Shown piece by piece: positions 51,581 to 64,000 of a stretch of DNA of 64,000 nucleotides. Source of the stretch: Ulva prolifera. Lineage: Eukaryota; Chlorophyta; Ulvophyceae; Ulvales; Ulvaceae. A program made the translations under genes and the position numbers. Within the stretch, counting starts at the first letter, position 1; each line of letters opens with the position of its first letter. The stretch is from the NCBI GenBank assembly GCA_023078555.1, contig CM041197.1, positions 5,849,810 through 5,913,809 on the forward strand, written 5' to 3'. A model generated the notes under the pieces. The model saw only the letters and a program-made list of their open reading frames with translations. It was not told where the DNA came from and ran no database searches.

Positions 51581-53550
51581 GATGTTGAAAAGTTCACAGG
51601 TGCTAGATATGTAATGTATTGGCTCATCGAGAAAAGATTTTCCACACGTCGAAGTTGAGTGCTTCACTACAACACACTCTACACATGACATAGGTGTGTG
51701 TGACCTTTGCGCACGTCCCTTGAGAGCAACATGCTTCCCTGTCACCTTGAAGTTGAAAAGTTCACAGGTGCTGAATATGAAATGTATTGGCTCATCGAGA
51801 AAAGATTTTCCACACGTCGAAGTTGAGTGCTTTACTGCAACACACTCTTCACATGACATAGGTGTGTGTGACCTTTGCGCACGTCCGTTAAGAGCAACAT
51901 GCTTCCCTGTCACCTTGAAGTTGAAAAGTTCACAGGTGTTGAATATGTAATGTATTGGCTCATCGAGAAATGATTTTTCACACGTCGAAGTTGTGTGCTT
52001 TACTACAACACACTTAACACAAGATATAGGTGTGTGTGACCTTTGCGCACGTCCGTTAAAGCGCAACCGGGTTCCCTGTCACCTAAAAGTTAAAAAGTTC
52101 ACATGTGCTAGATATGTAATGTATTGGCTCATCGAGAAAAGATTTTCCACACGTCGAAGTTGAGTGCTTCACTACAACACACTTAACACAAGATATAGGT
52201 GTGTGTGACCTTTGCGCACGTCCGTTAAAGCGCAACCGGCTTCCCTGTCACCTTGAAGTTGAAAAGTTCACAGGTGCTGAATATGTAATGTATTGGCTCA
52301 GCGAGAAAAGATTTTCCACATGTCGAAGTTGAGTGCTTTACTACAACACACTATTCACATGACATAGGTGTGTGTGACCTTTGCGCACGTCCGTTAAGAG
52401 CAACATGCTTCCCTGTCACCTTGATGTTGAAAAGTTCACAGGTGCTAGATATGTAATGTATTGGCTCATCGAGAAAAGATTTTCCACACGTCGAAGTTGA
52501 GTGCTTCACTACAACACACTCTACACATGACATAGGTGTGTGTGACCTTTGCGCACGTCCGTTAAGAGCAACATGCTTCCCTGTCACCTTGAAGTTGAAA
52601 AGTTCACAGGTGCTGAATATGTAATGTATTGGCTCATCGAGAAATGATTTTTCACACGTCGAAGTTGAGTGCTTTACTACAACACACTTAACACATGACA
52701 TAGGTGTGTGTGACCTTTGCGCACGTCCGTTAAGAGCAACATGCTTCCCTGTCACCTTGAAGTTGAAAAGTTCACAGGTGCTGAATATGTAATGTATTGG
52801 CTCAGCGAGAAAAGATTTTCCACACGTCGAAGTTGAGTGCTTTACTACAACACACTATTCACATGACATAGGTGTGTGTGACCTTTGCGCACGTCCGTTA
52901 AGAGCAACATGCTTCCCTGTCACCTTGAAGTTGAAAAGTTCACAGGTGCTGAATATGTAATGTATTGGCTCATCGAGAAAAGATTTTCCACACGTCGAAG
53001 TTGAGTGCTTTACTACAACACACTATTCACATGACATAGGTGTGTGTGACCTTTGCGCACGTCCGTTAAGAGCAACATGCTTCCCTGTCACCTTGATGTT
53101 GAAAAGTTCACAGGTGCTAGATATGTAATGTATTGGCTCATCGAGAAAAGATTTTCCACACGTCGAAGTTGAGTGCTTCACTACAACACACTCTACACAT
53201 GACATAGGTGTGTGTGACCTTTGCGCACGTCCGTTGAGAGCAACATGCTTCCCTGTCACCTTGAAGTTGAAAAGTTCACAGGTGCTGAATATGAAATGTA
53301 TTGGCTCATCGAGAAAAGATTTTCCACACGTCGAAGTTGAGTGCTTTACTGCAACACACTCTTCACATGACATAGGTGTGTGTGACCTTTGCGCACGTCC
53401 GTTAAGAGCAACATGCTTCCCTGTCACCTTGAAGTTGAAAAGTTCACAGGTGTTGAATATGTAATGTATTGGCTCATCGAGAAAAGATTTTCCACACGTC
53501 GAAGTTGAGTGCTTCACTACAACACACTTAACACAAGATATAGGTGTGTG
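51580..53550 (+). repeat. Satellite segment of irregular higher-order order
   Basis: Class-A monomers of the right-domain types, dominated by cttgatgttgaaaag / gctagatatg, acttaacacaagatatag and acactattcac units. The string at 51509-52066 is closely repeated at 53023-53580 (offset 1514 bp, about nine monomers), but with a replaced unit near 53460-53530. No class-B unit is present between about 51.2 and 53.9 kb. Confidence 0.7.
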
Positions 53551-56500
53551 TGACCTTTGCGCACGTCCGTTAAAGCGCAACCGGCTTCCCTGTCACCTTG
53601 AAGTTGAAAAGTTCACAGGTGCTGAATATGTAATGTATTGGCTCAGCGAGAAAAGATTTTCCACATGTCGAAGTTGAGTGCTTTACTACAACACACTATT
53701 CACATGACATAGGTGTGTGTGACCTTTGCGCACGTCCGTTAAGAGCAACATGCTTCTCTGTCACCTTGAAGTTGAAAAGTTCACAGGTGCTGAATATGTA
53801 ATGTATTGGCTCATCGAGAAAAGATTTTTCACACGTCGAAGTTAAGTGCTTTACTACAACACACTCTACACATGACATAGGTGTGTGTGACCTTTGCGCA
53901 CGTCCGTTGAAGCGCAACCGGCGTCCCTGTCACCTAGTAGTTGAAAAGTTTACAGGCGTTGTATATGGCATGCATTTACTCAGCGAGAAGAGAATTCGAC
54001 ACATTGGATCAGAGCGCTACTCTAGAACACACTTATCACAAGACATAGGTGTGTGTGACCTTTGCGCACGTCCGTTAAGAGCAACATGCTTCCCTGTCAC
54101 CTTGAAGTTGAAAAGTTCACAGGTGCTGAATATGTAATGTATTGGCTCAGCGAGAAAAGATTTTCCACACGTCGAAGTTGAGTGCTTTACTACAACACAC
54201 TTAACACAAGATATAGGTGTGTGTGACCTTTGCGCACGTCCGTTAAAGCGCAACCGGGTTCCCTGTCACCTAAAAGTTAAAAAGTTCACAGGTGCTGAAT
54301 ATGTAATGTATTGGCTCATCGAGAAAAGATTTTCCACACGTCGAAGTTGAGTGCTTTACTACAACACACTATTCACATGACATAGGTGTGTGTGACCTTT
54401 GCGCACGTCCGTTAAGAGCAACATGCTTCCCTGTCACCTTGATGTTGAAAAGTTCACAGGTGCTAGATATGTAATGTATTGGCTCATCGAGAAAAGATTT
54501 TCCACACGTCGAAGTTGAGTGCTTCACTACAACACACTCTACACATGACATAGGTGTGTGTGACCTTTGCGCACGTCCGTTGAGAGCAACATGCTTCCCT
54601 GTCACCTTGAAGTTGAAAAGTTCACAGGTGCTGAATATGAAATGTATTGGCTCATCGAGAAAAGATTTTCCACACGTCGAAGTTGAGTGCTTTACTGCAA
54701 CACACTCTTCAAATGACATAGGTGTGTGTGACCTTTGCGCACGTCCGTTAAGAGCAACATGCTTCCCTGTCACCTTGAAGTTGAAAAGTTCACAGGTGTT
54801 GAATATGTAATGTATTGGCTCATCGAGAAATGATTTTTCACACGTCGAAGTTGAGTGCTTTACTACAACACACTTAACACAAGATATAGGTGTGTGTGAC
54901 CTTTGCGCACGTCCGTTAAAGCGCAACCGGGTTCCCTGTCACCTAAAAGTTAAAAAGTTCACAGGTGCTAGATATGTAATGTATTGGCTCATCGAGAAAA
55001 GATTTTCCACACGTCGAAGTTGAGTGCTTCACTACAACACACTTAACACAAGATATAGGTGTGTGTGACCTTTGCGCACGTCCGTTAAAGCGCAACCGGC
55101 TTCCCTGTCACCTTGAAGTTGAAAAGTTCACAGGTGCTGAATATGTAATGTATTGGCTCAGCGAGAAAAGATTTTCCACATGTCGAAGTTGAGTGCTTTA
55201 CTACAACACACTATTCACATGACATAGGTGTGTGTGACCTTTGCGCACGTCCGTTAAGAGCAACATGCTTCCCTGTCACCTTGATGTTGAAAAGTTCACA
55301 GGTGCTAGATATGTAATGTATTGGCTCATCGAGAAAAGATTTTCCACACGTCGAAGTTGAGTGCTTCACTACAACACACTCTACACATGACATAGGTGTG
55401 TGTGACCTTTGCGCACGTCTGTTAAGAGCAACATGCTTCCCTGTCACCTTGAAGTTGAAAAGTTCACAGGTGTTGAATATGTAATGTATTGGCTCATCGA
55501 GAAATGATTTTTCACACGTCGAAGTTGAGTGCTTTACTACAACACACTTAACACAAGATATAGGTGTGTGTGACCTTTGCGCACGTCCGTTAAAGCGCAA
55601 CCGGGTTCCCTGTCACCTAAAAGTTAAAAAGTTCACAGGTGCTAGATATGTAATGTATTGGCTCATCGAGAAAAGATTTTCCACACGTCGAAGTTGAGTG
55701 CTTCACTACAACACACTTAACACAAGATATAGGTGTGTGTGACCTTTGCGCACGTCCGTTAAAGCGCAACCGGCTTCCCTGTCACCTTGAAGTTGAAAAG
55801 TTCACAGGTGCTGAATATGTAATGTATTGGCTCAGCGAGAAAAGATTTTCCACATGTCGAAGTTGAGTGCTTTACTACAACACACTATTCACATGACATA
55901 GGTGTGTGTGACCTTTGCGCACGTCCGTTAAGAGCAACATGCTTCCCTGTCACCTTGATGTTGAAAAGTTCACAGGTGCTAGATATGTAATGTATTGGCT
56001 CATCGAGAAAAGATTTTCCACACGTCGAAGTTGAGTGCTTCACTACAACACACTCTACACATGACATAGGTGTGTGTGACCTTTGCGCACGTCCGTTAAG
56101 AGCAACATGCTTCCCTGTCACCTTGAAGTTGAAAAGTTCACAGGTGCTGAATATGTAATGTATTGGCTCATCGAGAAATGATTTTTCACACGTCGAAGTT
56201 GAGTGCTTTACTACAACACACTCTTCACATGACATAGGTGTGTGTGACCTTTGCGCACGTCCGTTAAGAGCAACATGCTTCCCTGTCACCTTGAAGTTGA
56301 AAAGTTCACAGGTGTTGAATATGTAATGTATTGGCTCATCGAGAAATGATTTTTCACACGTCGAAGTTAAGTGCTTTACTAAAACAGACTCTACACATAA
56401 CATAGGTGTGTGTGACCTTTGCGCACGTCCGTTAAAGCGCAACCGGCTTCCCCGTCACCAAGTAGTTGAAAAGTTCACAGGCGCTGTATATGGCATGCAT

Positions 56501-59500
56501 TTACTCTGCGAGAAGAGAATTCGACACATTGGATCAGAGCGCTACTCTAGAACACACTTATCACAAGACATAGGTGTGTGTGACCTTTGCACACGTCCGT
56601 TAAGAGCAACATGCTTCTCTGTCACCTTGAAGTTGAAAAGTTCACAGGTGCTGAATATGTAATGTATTGGCTCATCGAGAAAAGATTTTTCACACGTCGA
56701 AGTTAAGTGCTTTACTACAACACACTCTACACATGACATAGGTGTGTGTGACCTTTGCGCACGTCCGTTGAAGCGCAACCGGCGTCCCTGTCACCTAGTA
56801 GTTGAAAAGTTTACAGGCGTTGTATATGGCATGCATTTACTCAGCGAGAAGAGAATTCGACACATTGGATCAGAGCGCTACTCTAGAACACACTTATCAC
56901 AAGACATAGGTGTGTGTGACCTTTGCGCACGTCCGTTAAGAGCAACATGCTTCCCTGTCACCTTGAAGTTGAAAAGTTCACAGGTGCTGAATATGTAATG
57001 TATTGGCTCAGCGAGAAAAGATTTTCCACACGTCGAAGTTGAGTGCTTTACTACAACACACTATTCACATGACATAGGTGTGTGTGACCTTTGCGCACGT
57101 CCGTTAAGAGCAACATGCTTCCCTGTCACCTTGAAGTTGAAAAGTTCACAGGTGCTGAATATGTAATGTATTGGCTCATCGAGAAAAGATTTTCCACACG
57201 TCGAAGTTGAGTGCTTTACTACAACACACTATTCACAAGACATAGGTGTGTGTGACCTTTGCGCACGTCCGTTAAGAGCAACATGCTTCCCTGTCACCTT
57301 GAAGTTGAAAAGTTCACAGGCGTTGTATATGGCATGCATTTACTCAGCGAGAAGAGAATTCGACACATTGGATCAGAGCGCTACTCTAGAACACACTTAT
57401 CACAAGACATAGGTGTGTGTGACCTTTGCGCACGTCCGTTAAGAGCAACATGCTTCCCTGTCACCTTGAAGTTGAAAAGTTCACAGGTGCTGAATATGTA
57501 ATGTATTGGCTCATCGAGAAAAGATTTTCCACACGTCGAAGTTGAGTGCTTTACTACAACACACTATTCACATGACATAGGTGTGTGTGACCTTTGCGCA
57601 CGTCCGTTAAGAGCAACATGCTTCCCTGTCACCTTGAAGTTGAAAAGTTCACAGGTGCTGAATATGTAATGTATTGGCTCAGCGAGAAAAGATTTTCCAC
57701 ACGTCGAAGTTGAGTGCTTTACTACAACACACTTAACACAAGATATAGGTGTGCGTGACCTTTGCGCACGTCCGTTAAAGCGCAACCGGGTTCCCTGTCA
57801 CCTAAAAGTTAAAAAGTTCACAGGTGCTGAATATGTAATGTATTGGCTCATCGAGAAAAGATTTTCCACACGTCGAAGTTGAGTGCTTTACTACAACACA
57901 CTATTCACATGACATAGGTGTGTGTGACCTTTGCGCACGTCCGTTAAGAGCAACATGCTTCCCTGTCACCTTGATGTTGAAAAGTTCACAGGTGCTAGAT
58001 ATGTAATGTATTGGCTCATCGAGAAAAGATTTTCCACACGTCGAAGTTGAGTGCTTCACTACAACACACTTAACACAAGATATAGGTGTGTGTGACCTTT
58101 GCGCACGTCCGTTAAAGCGCAACCGGCTTCCCTGTCACCTTGAAGTTGAAAAGTTCACAGGTGCTGAATATGTAATGTATTGGCTCAGCGAGAAAAGATT
58201 TTCCACATGTCGAAGTTGAGTGCTTTACTACAACACACTATTCACATGACATAGGTGTGTGTGACCTTTGCGCACGTCCGTTAAGAGCAACATGCTTCTC
58301 TGTCACCTTGAAGTTGAAAAGTTCACAGGTGCTGAATATGTAATGTATTGGCTCATCGAGAAAAGATTTTTCACACGTCGAAGTTAAGTGCTTTACTACA
58401 ACACACTCTACACATGACATAGGTGTGTGTGACCTTTGCGCACGTCCGTTGAAGCGCAACCGGCGTCCCTGTCACCTAGTAGTTGAAAAGTTTACAGGCG
58501 TTGTATATGGCATGCATTTACTCAGCGAGAAGAGAATTCGACACATTGGATCAGAGCGCTACTCTAGAACACACTTATCACAAGACATAGGTGTGTGTGA
58601 CCTTTGCGCACGTCCGTTAAGAGCAACATGCTTCCCTGTCACCTTGAAGTTGAAAAGTTCACAGGTGCTGAATATGTAATGTATTGGCTCAGCGAGAAAA
58701 GATTTTCCACACGTCGAAGTTGAGTGCTTTACTACAACACACTTAACACAAGATATAGGTGTGCGTGACCTTTGCGCACGTCCGTTAAAGCGCAACCGGG
58801 TTCCCTGTCACCTAAAAGTTAAAAAGTTCACAGGTGCTGAATATGTAATGTATTGGCTCATCGAGAAAAGATTTTCCACACGTCGAAGTTGAGTGCTTTA
58901 CTACAACACACTATTCACATGACATAGGTGTGTGTGACCTTTGCGCACGTCCGTTAAGAGCAACATGCTTCCCTGTCACCTTGATGTTGAAAAGTTCACA
59001 GGTGCTAGATATGTAATGTATTGGCTCATCGAGAAAAGATTTTCCACACGTCGAAGTTGAGTGCTTCACTACAACACACTCTACACATGACATAGGTGTG
59101 TGTGACCTTTGCGCACGTCCGTTGAGAGCAACATGCTTCCCTGTCACCTTGAAGTTGAAAAGTTCACAGGTGCTGAATATGGAATGTATTGGCTCATCGA
59201 GAAAAGATTTTCCACACGTCGAAGTTGAGTGCTTTACTGCAACACACTCTTCAAATGACATAGGTGTGTGTGACCTTTGCGCACGTCCGTTAAGAGCAAC
59301 ATGCTTCCCTGTCACCTTGAAGTTGAAAAGTTCACAGGTGTTGAATATGTAATGTATTGGCTCATCGAGAAATGATTTTTCACACGTCGAAGTTGAGTGC
59401 TTTACTACAACACACTTAACACAAGATATAGGTGTGTGTGACCTTTGCGCACGTCCGTTAAAGCGCAACCGGGTTCCCTGTCACCTAAAAGTTAAAAAGT

Positions 59501-61850
59501 TCACAGGTGCTAGATATGTAATGTATTGGCTCATCGAGAAAAGATTTTCCACACGTCGAAGTTGAGTGCTTCACTACAACACACTTAACACAAGATATAG
59601 GTGTGTGTGACCTTTGCGCACGTCCGTTAAAGCGCAACCGGCTTCCCTGTCACCTTGAAGTTGAAAAGTTCACAGGTGCTGAATATGTAATGTATTGGCT
59701 CAGCGAGAAAAGATTTTCCACATGTCGAAGTTGAGTGCTTTACTACAACACACTATTCACATGACATAGGTGTGTGTGACCTTTGCGCACGTCCGTTAAG
59801 AGCAACATGCTTCCCTGTCACCTTGATGTTGAAAAGTTCACAGGTGCTAGATATGTAATGTATTGGCTCATCGAGAAAAGATTTTCCACACGTCGAAGTT
59901 GAGTGCTTCACTACAACACACTCTACACATGACATAGGTGTGTGTGACCTTTGCGCACGTCTGTTAAGAGCAACATGCTTCCCTGTCACCTTGAAGTTGA
60001 AAAGTTCACAGGTGTTGAATATGTAATGTATTGGCTCATCGAGAAATGATTTTTCACACGTCGAAGTTGAGTGCTTTACTACAACACACTTAACACAAGA
60101 TATAGGTGTGTGTGACCTTTGCGCACGTCCGTTAAAGCGCAACCGGGTTCCCTGTCACCTAAAAGTTAAAAAGTTCACAGGTGCTAGATATGTAATGTAT
60201 TGGCTCATCGAGAAAAGATTTTCCACACGTCGAAGTTGAGTGCTTCACTACAACACACTTAACACAAGATATAGGTGTGTGTGACCTTTGCGCACGTCCG
60301 TTAAAGCGCAACCGGCTTCCCTGTCACCTTGAAGTTGAAAAGTTCACAGGTGCTGAATATGTAATGTATTGGCTCAGCGAGAAAAGATTTTCCACATGTC
60401 GAAGTTGAGTGCTTTACTACAACACACTATTCACATGACATAGGTGTGTGTGACCTTTGCGCACGTCCGTTAAGAGCAACATGCTTCCCTGTCACCTTGA
60501 TGTTGAAAAGTTCACAGGTGCTAGATATGTAATGTATTGGCTCATCGAGAAAAGATTTTCCACACGTCGAAGTTGAGTGCTTCACTACAACACACTCTAC
60601 ACATGACATAGGTGTGTGTGACCTTTGCGCACGTCCGTTAAGAGCAACATGCTTCCCTGTCACCTTGAAGTTGAAAAGTTCACAGGTGCTGAATATGTAA
60701 TGTATTGGCTCATCGAGAAATGATTTTTCACACGTCGAAGTTGAGTGCTTTACTACAACACACTCTTCACATGACATAGGTGTGTGTGACCTTTGCGCAC
60801 GTCCGTTAAGAGCAACATGCTTCCCTGTCACCTTGAAGTTGAAAAGTTCACAGGTGTTGAATATGTAATGTATTGGCTCATCGAGAAATGATTTTTCACA
60901 CGTCGAAGTTAAGTGCTTTACTAAAACAGACTCTACACATAACATAGGTGTGTGTGACCTTTGCGCACGTCCGTTAAAGCGCAACCGGCTTCCCCGTCAC
61001 CAAGTAGTTGAAAAGTTCACAGGCGCTGTATATGGCATGCATTTACTCTGCGAGAAGAGAATTCGACACATTGGATCAGAGCGCTACTCTAGAACACACT
61101 TATCACAAGACATAGGTGTGTGTGACCTTTGCACACGTCCGTTAAGAGCAACATGCTTCTCTGTCACCTTGAAGTTGAAAAGTTCACAGGTGCTGAATAT
61201 GTAATGTATTGGCTCATCGAGAAAAGATTTTTCACACGTCGAAGTTAAGTGCTTTACTACAACACACTCTACACATGACATAGGTGTGTGTGACCTTTGC
61301 GCACGTCCGTTGAAGCGCAACCGGCGTCCCTGTCACCTAGTAGTTGAAAAGTTTACAGGCGTTGTATATGGCATGCATTTACTCAGCGAGAAGAGAATTC
61401 GACACATTGGATCAGAGCGCTACTCTAGAACACACTTATCACAAGACATAGGTGTGTGTGACCTTTGCGCACGTCCGTTAAGAGCAACATGCTTCCCTGT
61501 CACCTTGAAGTTGAAAAGTTCACAGGTGCTGAATATGTAATGTATTGGCTCAGCGAGAAAAGATTTTCCACACGTCGAAGTTGAGTGCTTTACTACAACA
61601 CACTATTCACATGACATAGGTGTGTGTGACCTTTGCGCACGTCCGTTAAGAGCAACATGCTTCCCTGTCACCTTGAAGTTGAAAAGTTCACAGGTGCTGA
61701 ATATGTAATGTATTGGCTCATCGAGAAAAGATTTTCCACACGTCGAAGTTGAGTGCTTTACTACAACACACTATTCACAAGACATAGGTGTGTGTGACCT
61801 TTGCGCACGTCCGTTAAGAGCAACATGCTTCCCTGTCACCTTGAAGTTGA
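53550..61850 (+). repeat. 4542-bp higher-order repeat (27 monomers), two copies
   Basis: Landmarks at 53696, 54017, 54369, 54556, 55211, 55885, 56408, 56542 and 56744 all recur exactly 4542 bp downstream (58238 to 61286). Shared rare changes include cttcaaatgacat (54708 and 59250), actaaaacagac (56379 and 60921) and acataacatagg (56394 and 60936). The match ends near 57300 / 61850, where the first copy has a hybrid A-B monomer and the second an ordinary class-A one. This is the longest higher-order period in the window. Confidence 0.85.
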
Positions 61851-62630
61851 AAAGTTCACAGGTGCTGAATATGTAATGTATTGGCTCAGCGAGAAAAGAT
61901 TTTCCACACGTCGAAGTTGAGTGCTTTACTACAACACACTATTCACATGACATAGGTGTGTGTGACCTTTGCGCACGTCCGTTAAGAGCAACATGCTTCC
62001 CTGTCACCTTGAAGTTGAAAAGTTCACAGGTGCTGAATATGTAATGTATTGGCTCATCGAGAAAAGATTTTCCACACGTCGAAGTTGAGTGCTTTACTAC
62101 AACACACTATTCACATGACATAGGTGTGTGTGACATTTGCGCACGTCCGTTAAGAGCAACATGCTTCCCTGTCACCTTGATGTTGAAAAGTTCACAGGTG
62201 CTAGATATGTAATGTATTGGCTCATCGAGAAAAGATTTTCCACACGTCGAAGTTGAGTGCTTCACTACAACACACTTAACACAAGATATAGGTGTGTGTG
62301 ACCTTTGCGCACGTCCGTTAAAGCGCAACCGGCTTCCCTGTCACCTTGAAGTTAAAAAGTTCACAGGTGCTAGATATGTAATGTATTGGCTCATCGAGAA
62401 AAGATTTTCCACACGTCGAAGTTGAGTGCTTCACTACAACACACTCTTCACATGACATAGGTGTGTGTGACCTTTGCGCACGTCCGTTAAGAGCAACATG
62501 CTTCCCTGTCACCTTGAAGTTGAAAAGTTCACAGGTGTTGAATATGTAATGTATTGGCTCATCGAGAAATGATTTTTCACACGTCGAAGTTAAGTGCTTT
62601 ACTACAACAGACTCTACACATAACATAGGT

Positions 62631-63836
62631 GTGTGTGACCTTTGCGCACGTCCGTTAAAGCGCAACCGGCTTCCCCGTCACCAAGTAGTTGAAAAGTTCA
62701 CAGGCGCTGTATATGGCATGCATTTACTCTGCGAGAAGAGAATTCGACACATTGGATCAGAGCGCTACTCTAGAACACACTTATCACAAGACATAGGTGT
62801 GTGTGACCTTTGCGCACGTCCGTTAAGAGCAACATGCTTCCCTGTCACCTTGAAGTTGAAAAGTTCACAGGTGCTGGATATGTAATGTATTGGCTCATCG
62901 AGAAAAGATTTTCCACACGTCGAAGTTGAGTGCTTTACTGCAACAGACTCTACACATGACATAGGTGTGTGTGACCTTTGCGCACGTCCGTTAAAGCGCA
63001 ACCGGCGTCCCTGTCACCTAGTAGTTGAAAAGTTCACAGGCGCTGTATATGGCATGCATTTACTCAGCGAGAAGAGAATTCGACACATTGGATCAGAGCG
63101 CTGCTCTAGAACACACTTATCACAAGACATAGGTGTGTGTGACCTTTGCGCACGTCCGTTAAGAGCAACATGCTTCCCGGTCACCTTGAAGTTGAAAAGT
63201 TCACAGGTGCTGAATATGTAATGTATTGGCTCATCGAGAAGTAAATTTTCACACGTCGAAGTTAAGTGCTTTACTACAACAGACTCTACACATGACATAG
63301 GTGTGTGTGACCTTTGCGCACGTCCGTTAAAGCGCAACCGGCTTCCCCGTCACCTAGTAGTTGAAAAGTTCACAGGCGCTGTATATGGCATGCATTTACT
63401 CAGCGAGAAGAGAATTCGACACATTGGATCAGAGCGCTTCTCTTAAAAACACTTATCACAAGACATAGGTGTGTGTGACCTTTGCACACGTCCGTTAAGA
63501 GCAACATGCTTCTCTGTCACCTTGAAGTTGAAAAGTTCACAGGTGCTGAATATGTAATGTATTGGCTCATCGAGAAATGATTTTTCACACGTCGAAGTTA
63601 AGTGCTTTACTACAACACACTCTACACATGACATAGGTGTGTGTGACCTTTGCGCACGTCCGTTAAAGCGCAACCGGCGTCCCTGTCACCTAGTAGTTGA
63701 AAAGTTTACAGGCGCTGTATATGGCATGCATTTACTCAGCGACAAGAGAATTCGACACATTGGATCAGAGCGCTACTCTAGAACACACTTATCACAAGAC
63801 ATAGGTGTGTGTGACCTTTGCGCACGTCCGTTATGA
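62631..63836 (+). repeat. Distant copy of the 46989-48194 satellite segment
   Basis: Six consecutive landmarks (62631, 62765, 62967, 63014, 63443, 63639) match 46989-47997 at a constant offset of 15642 bp. The copy includes the rare gctgctctagaac change (47459 and 63101) and the class-B dimer that is missing from the nearer 50.4-51.1 kb copy. Immediately upstream the sequence instead resembles the 56.3 and 60.9 kb units (ggtgttgaatatg, acataacatagg), so the segment is a mosaic. Confidence 0.75.
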
Positions 63837-64000
63837 GCAACATGCTTCCCTGTCACCTTGAAGTTGAAAAGTTCACAGGTGCTGAATATGTAATGTATTG
63901 GCTCATCGAGAAAAGATTTTCCACACGTCGAAGTTGAGTGCTTTACTACAACACACTCTTCACATGACATAGGTGTGTGTGACCTTTGCGCACGTCTGTT

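Larger units (their letters stand above)
25282..64000 (+). repeat. 168-bp satellite array, right block
   Basis: About 230 head-to-tail monomers continuing the same family, in the same orientation and register as the left block after the 6.3-kb insertion. From 25282 to about 32.0 kb the monomers resemble the left block. From about 32.0 kb onward the cgatgtttcag / gatttactacatcac variant disappears, and new variants appear: gaatatgaaatg, gctagatatg, acttaacacaagatatag, and agtagttg class-B units with actcagcgag. Single-base and one-codon differences between units are frequent. No unrelated sequence was seen inside this block. It runs off the right edge of the window. Confidence 0.97.

Noticed and set aside
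1..64000. CENP-B box in the monomer
   Set aside because: No match to the essential TTCG...CGGG pattern was found in class A or B; ttcgacgtgtgg on the minus strand lacks the CGGG part.
1..64000. Nuclear-receptor-like TGACCTTTG element in the constant half
   Set aside because: A short chance match in a repeated sequence; without host identity there is no basis for a regulatory role.

Overview
The window is almost entirely eukaryotic satellite DNA. A head-to-tail tandem array with a period of about 168 bp fills 1-18945 and 25282-64000, roughly 340 monomers, all in one orientation. No gene, rRNA, tRNA, CRISPR array or bacterial-type operon could be supported. Long homogeneous satellite with nested higher-order repeats (HORs) points to a eukaryotic centromeric, pericentromeric or other heterochromatic block. 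The species or phylum cannot be told from the sequence.

Monomers come in two main classes. Both share a nearly constant first half, containing ctttgcgcacgtccgtt and the gttgaaaagttcacagg block, and differ in the second half. Class A carries gaatatgtaatgtattggctc followed by a variable box (agattttccacacg, cgatgtttcagacg, taatttttcagacg or tgatttttcacacg). Class B carries gcgctgtatatggcatgc and later cacattggatcagagcg; about 50 class-B monomers were counted by eye. Monomers are organised into local HORs whose periods are near-multiples of 168 bp: 505, 1177, 1345, 1516, 2351, 2522 (twice, in separate places), 3363, 3866 and 4542 bp. Variant classes change along the array. The boundary near 32.0 kb separates a left domain rich in the cgatgtttcag / gatttactacatcac type from a right domain that lacks it.

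The array is interrupted once, by a 6336-bp non-satellite segment at 18946-25281. It has imperfect terminal inverted repeats (CGTCTGTACCCATG at the left, CATGGGTTACAGACG at the right) and is flanked by a duplicated TA. Removing it with one TA restores a satellite in perfect register. A near-identical empty copy of the target lies at 15078-15079, in the preceding copy of the same 3866-bp HOR. This is best read as a DNA transposon with a TA target-site duplication, probably non-autonomous because no transposase is recognisable. Inside it are clusters of ATAAGGGCGG subterminal motifs at both ends, a 110-bp minisatellite with its own 330-bp HOR, a C-rich segment with G-quadruplex potential on the minus strand, a 148-bp nested palindrome, and a perfect 19-bp-stem hairpin.

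The long open frames in the satellite exist because 168 is divisible by 3, so a frame open in one monomer stays open through the next. Variation between monomers freely changes the predicted peptide, so these frames are not annotated as genes.
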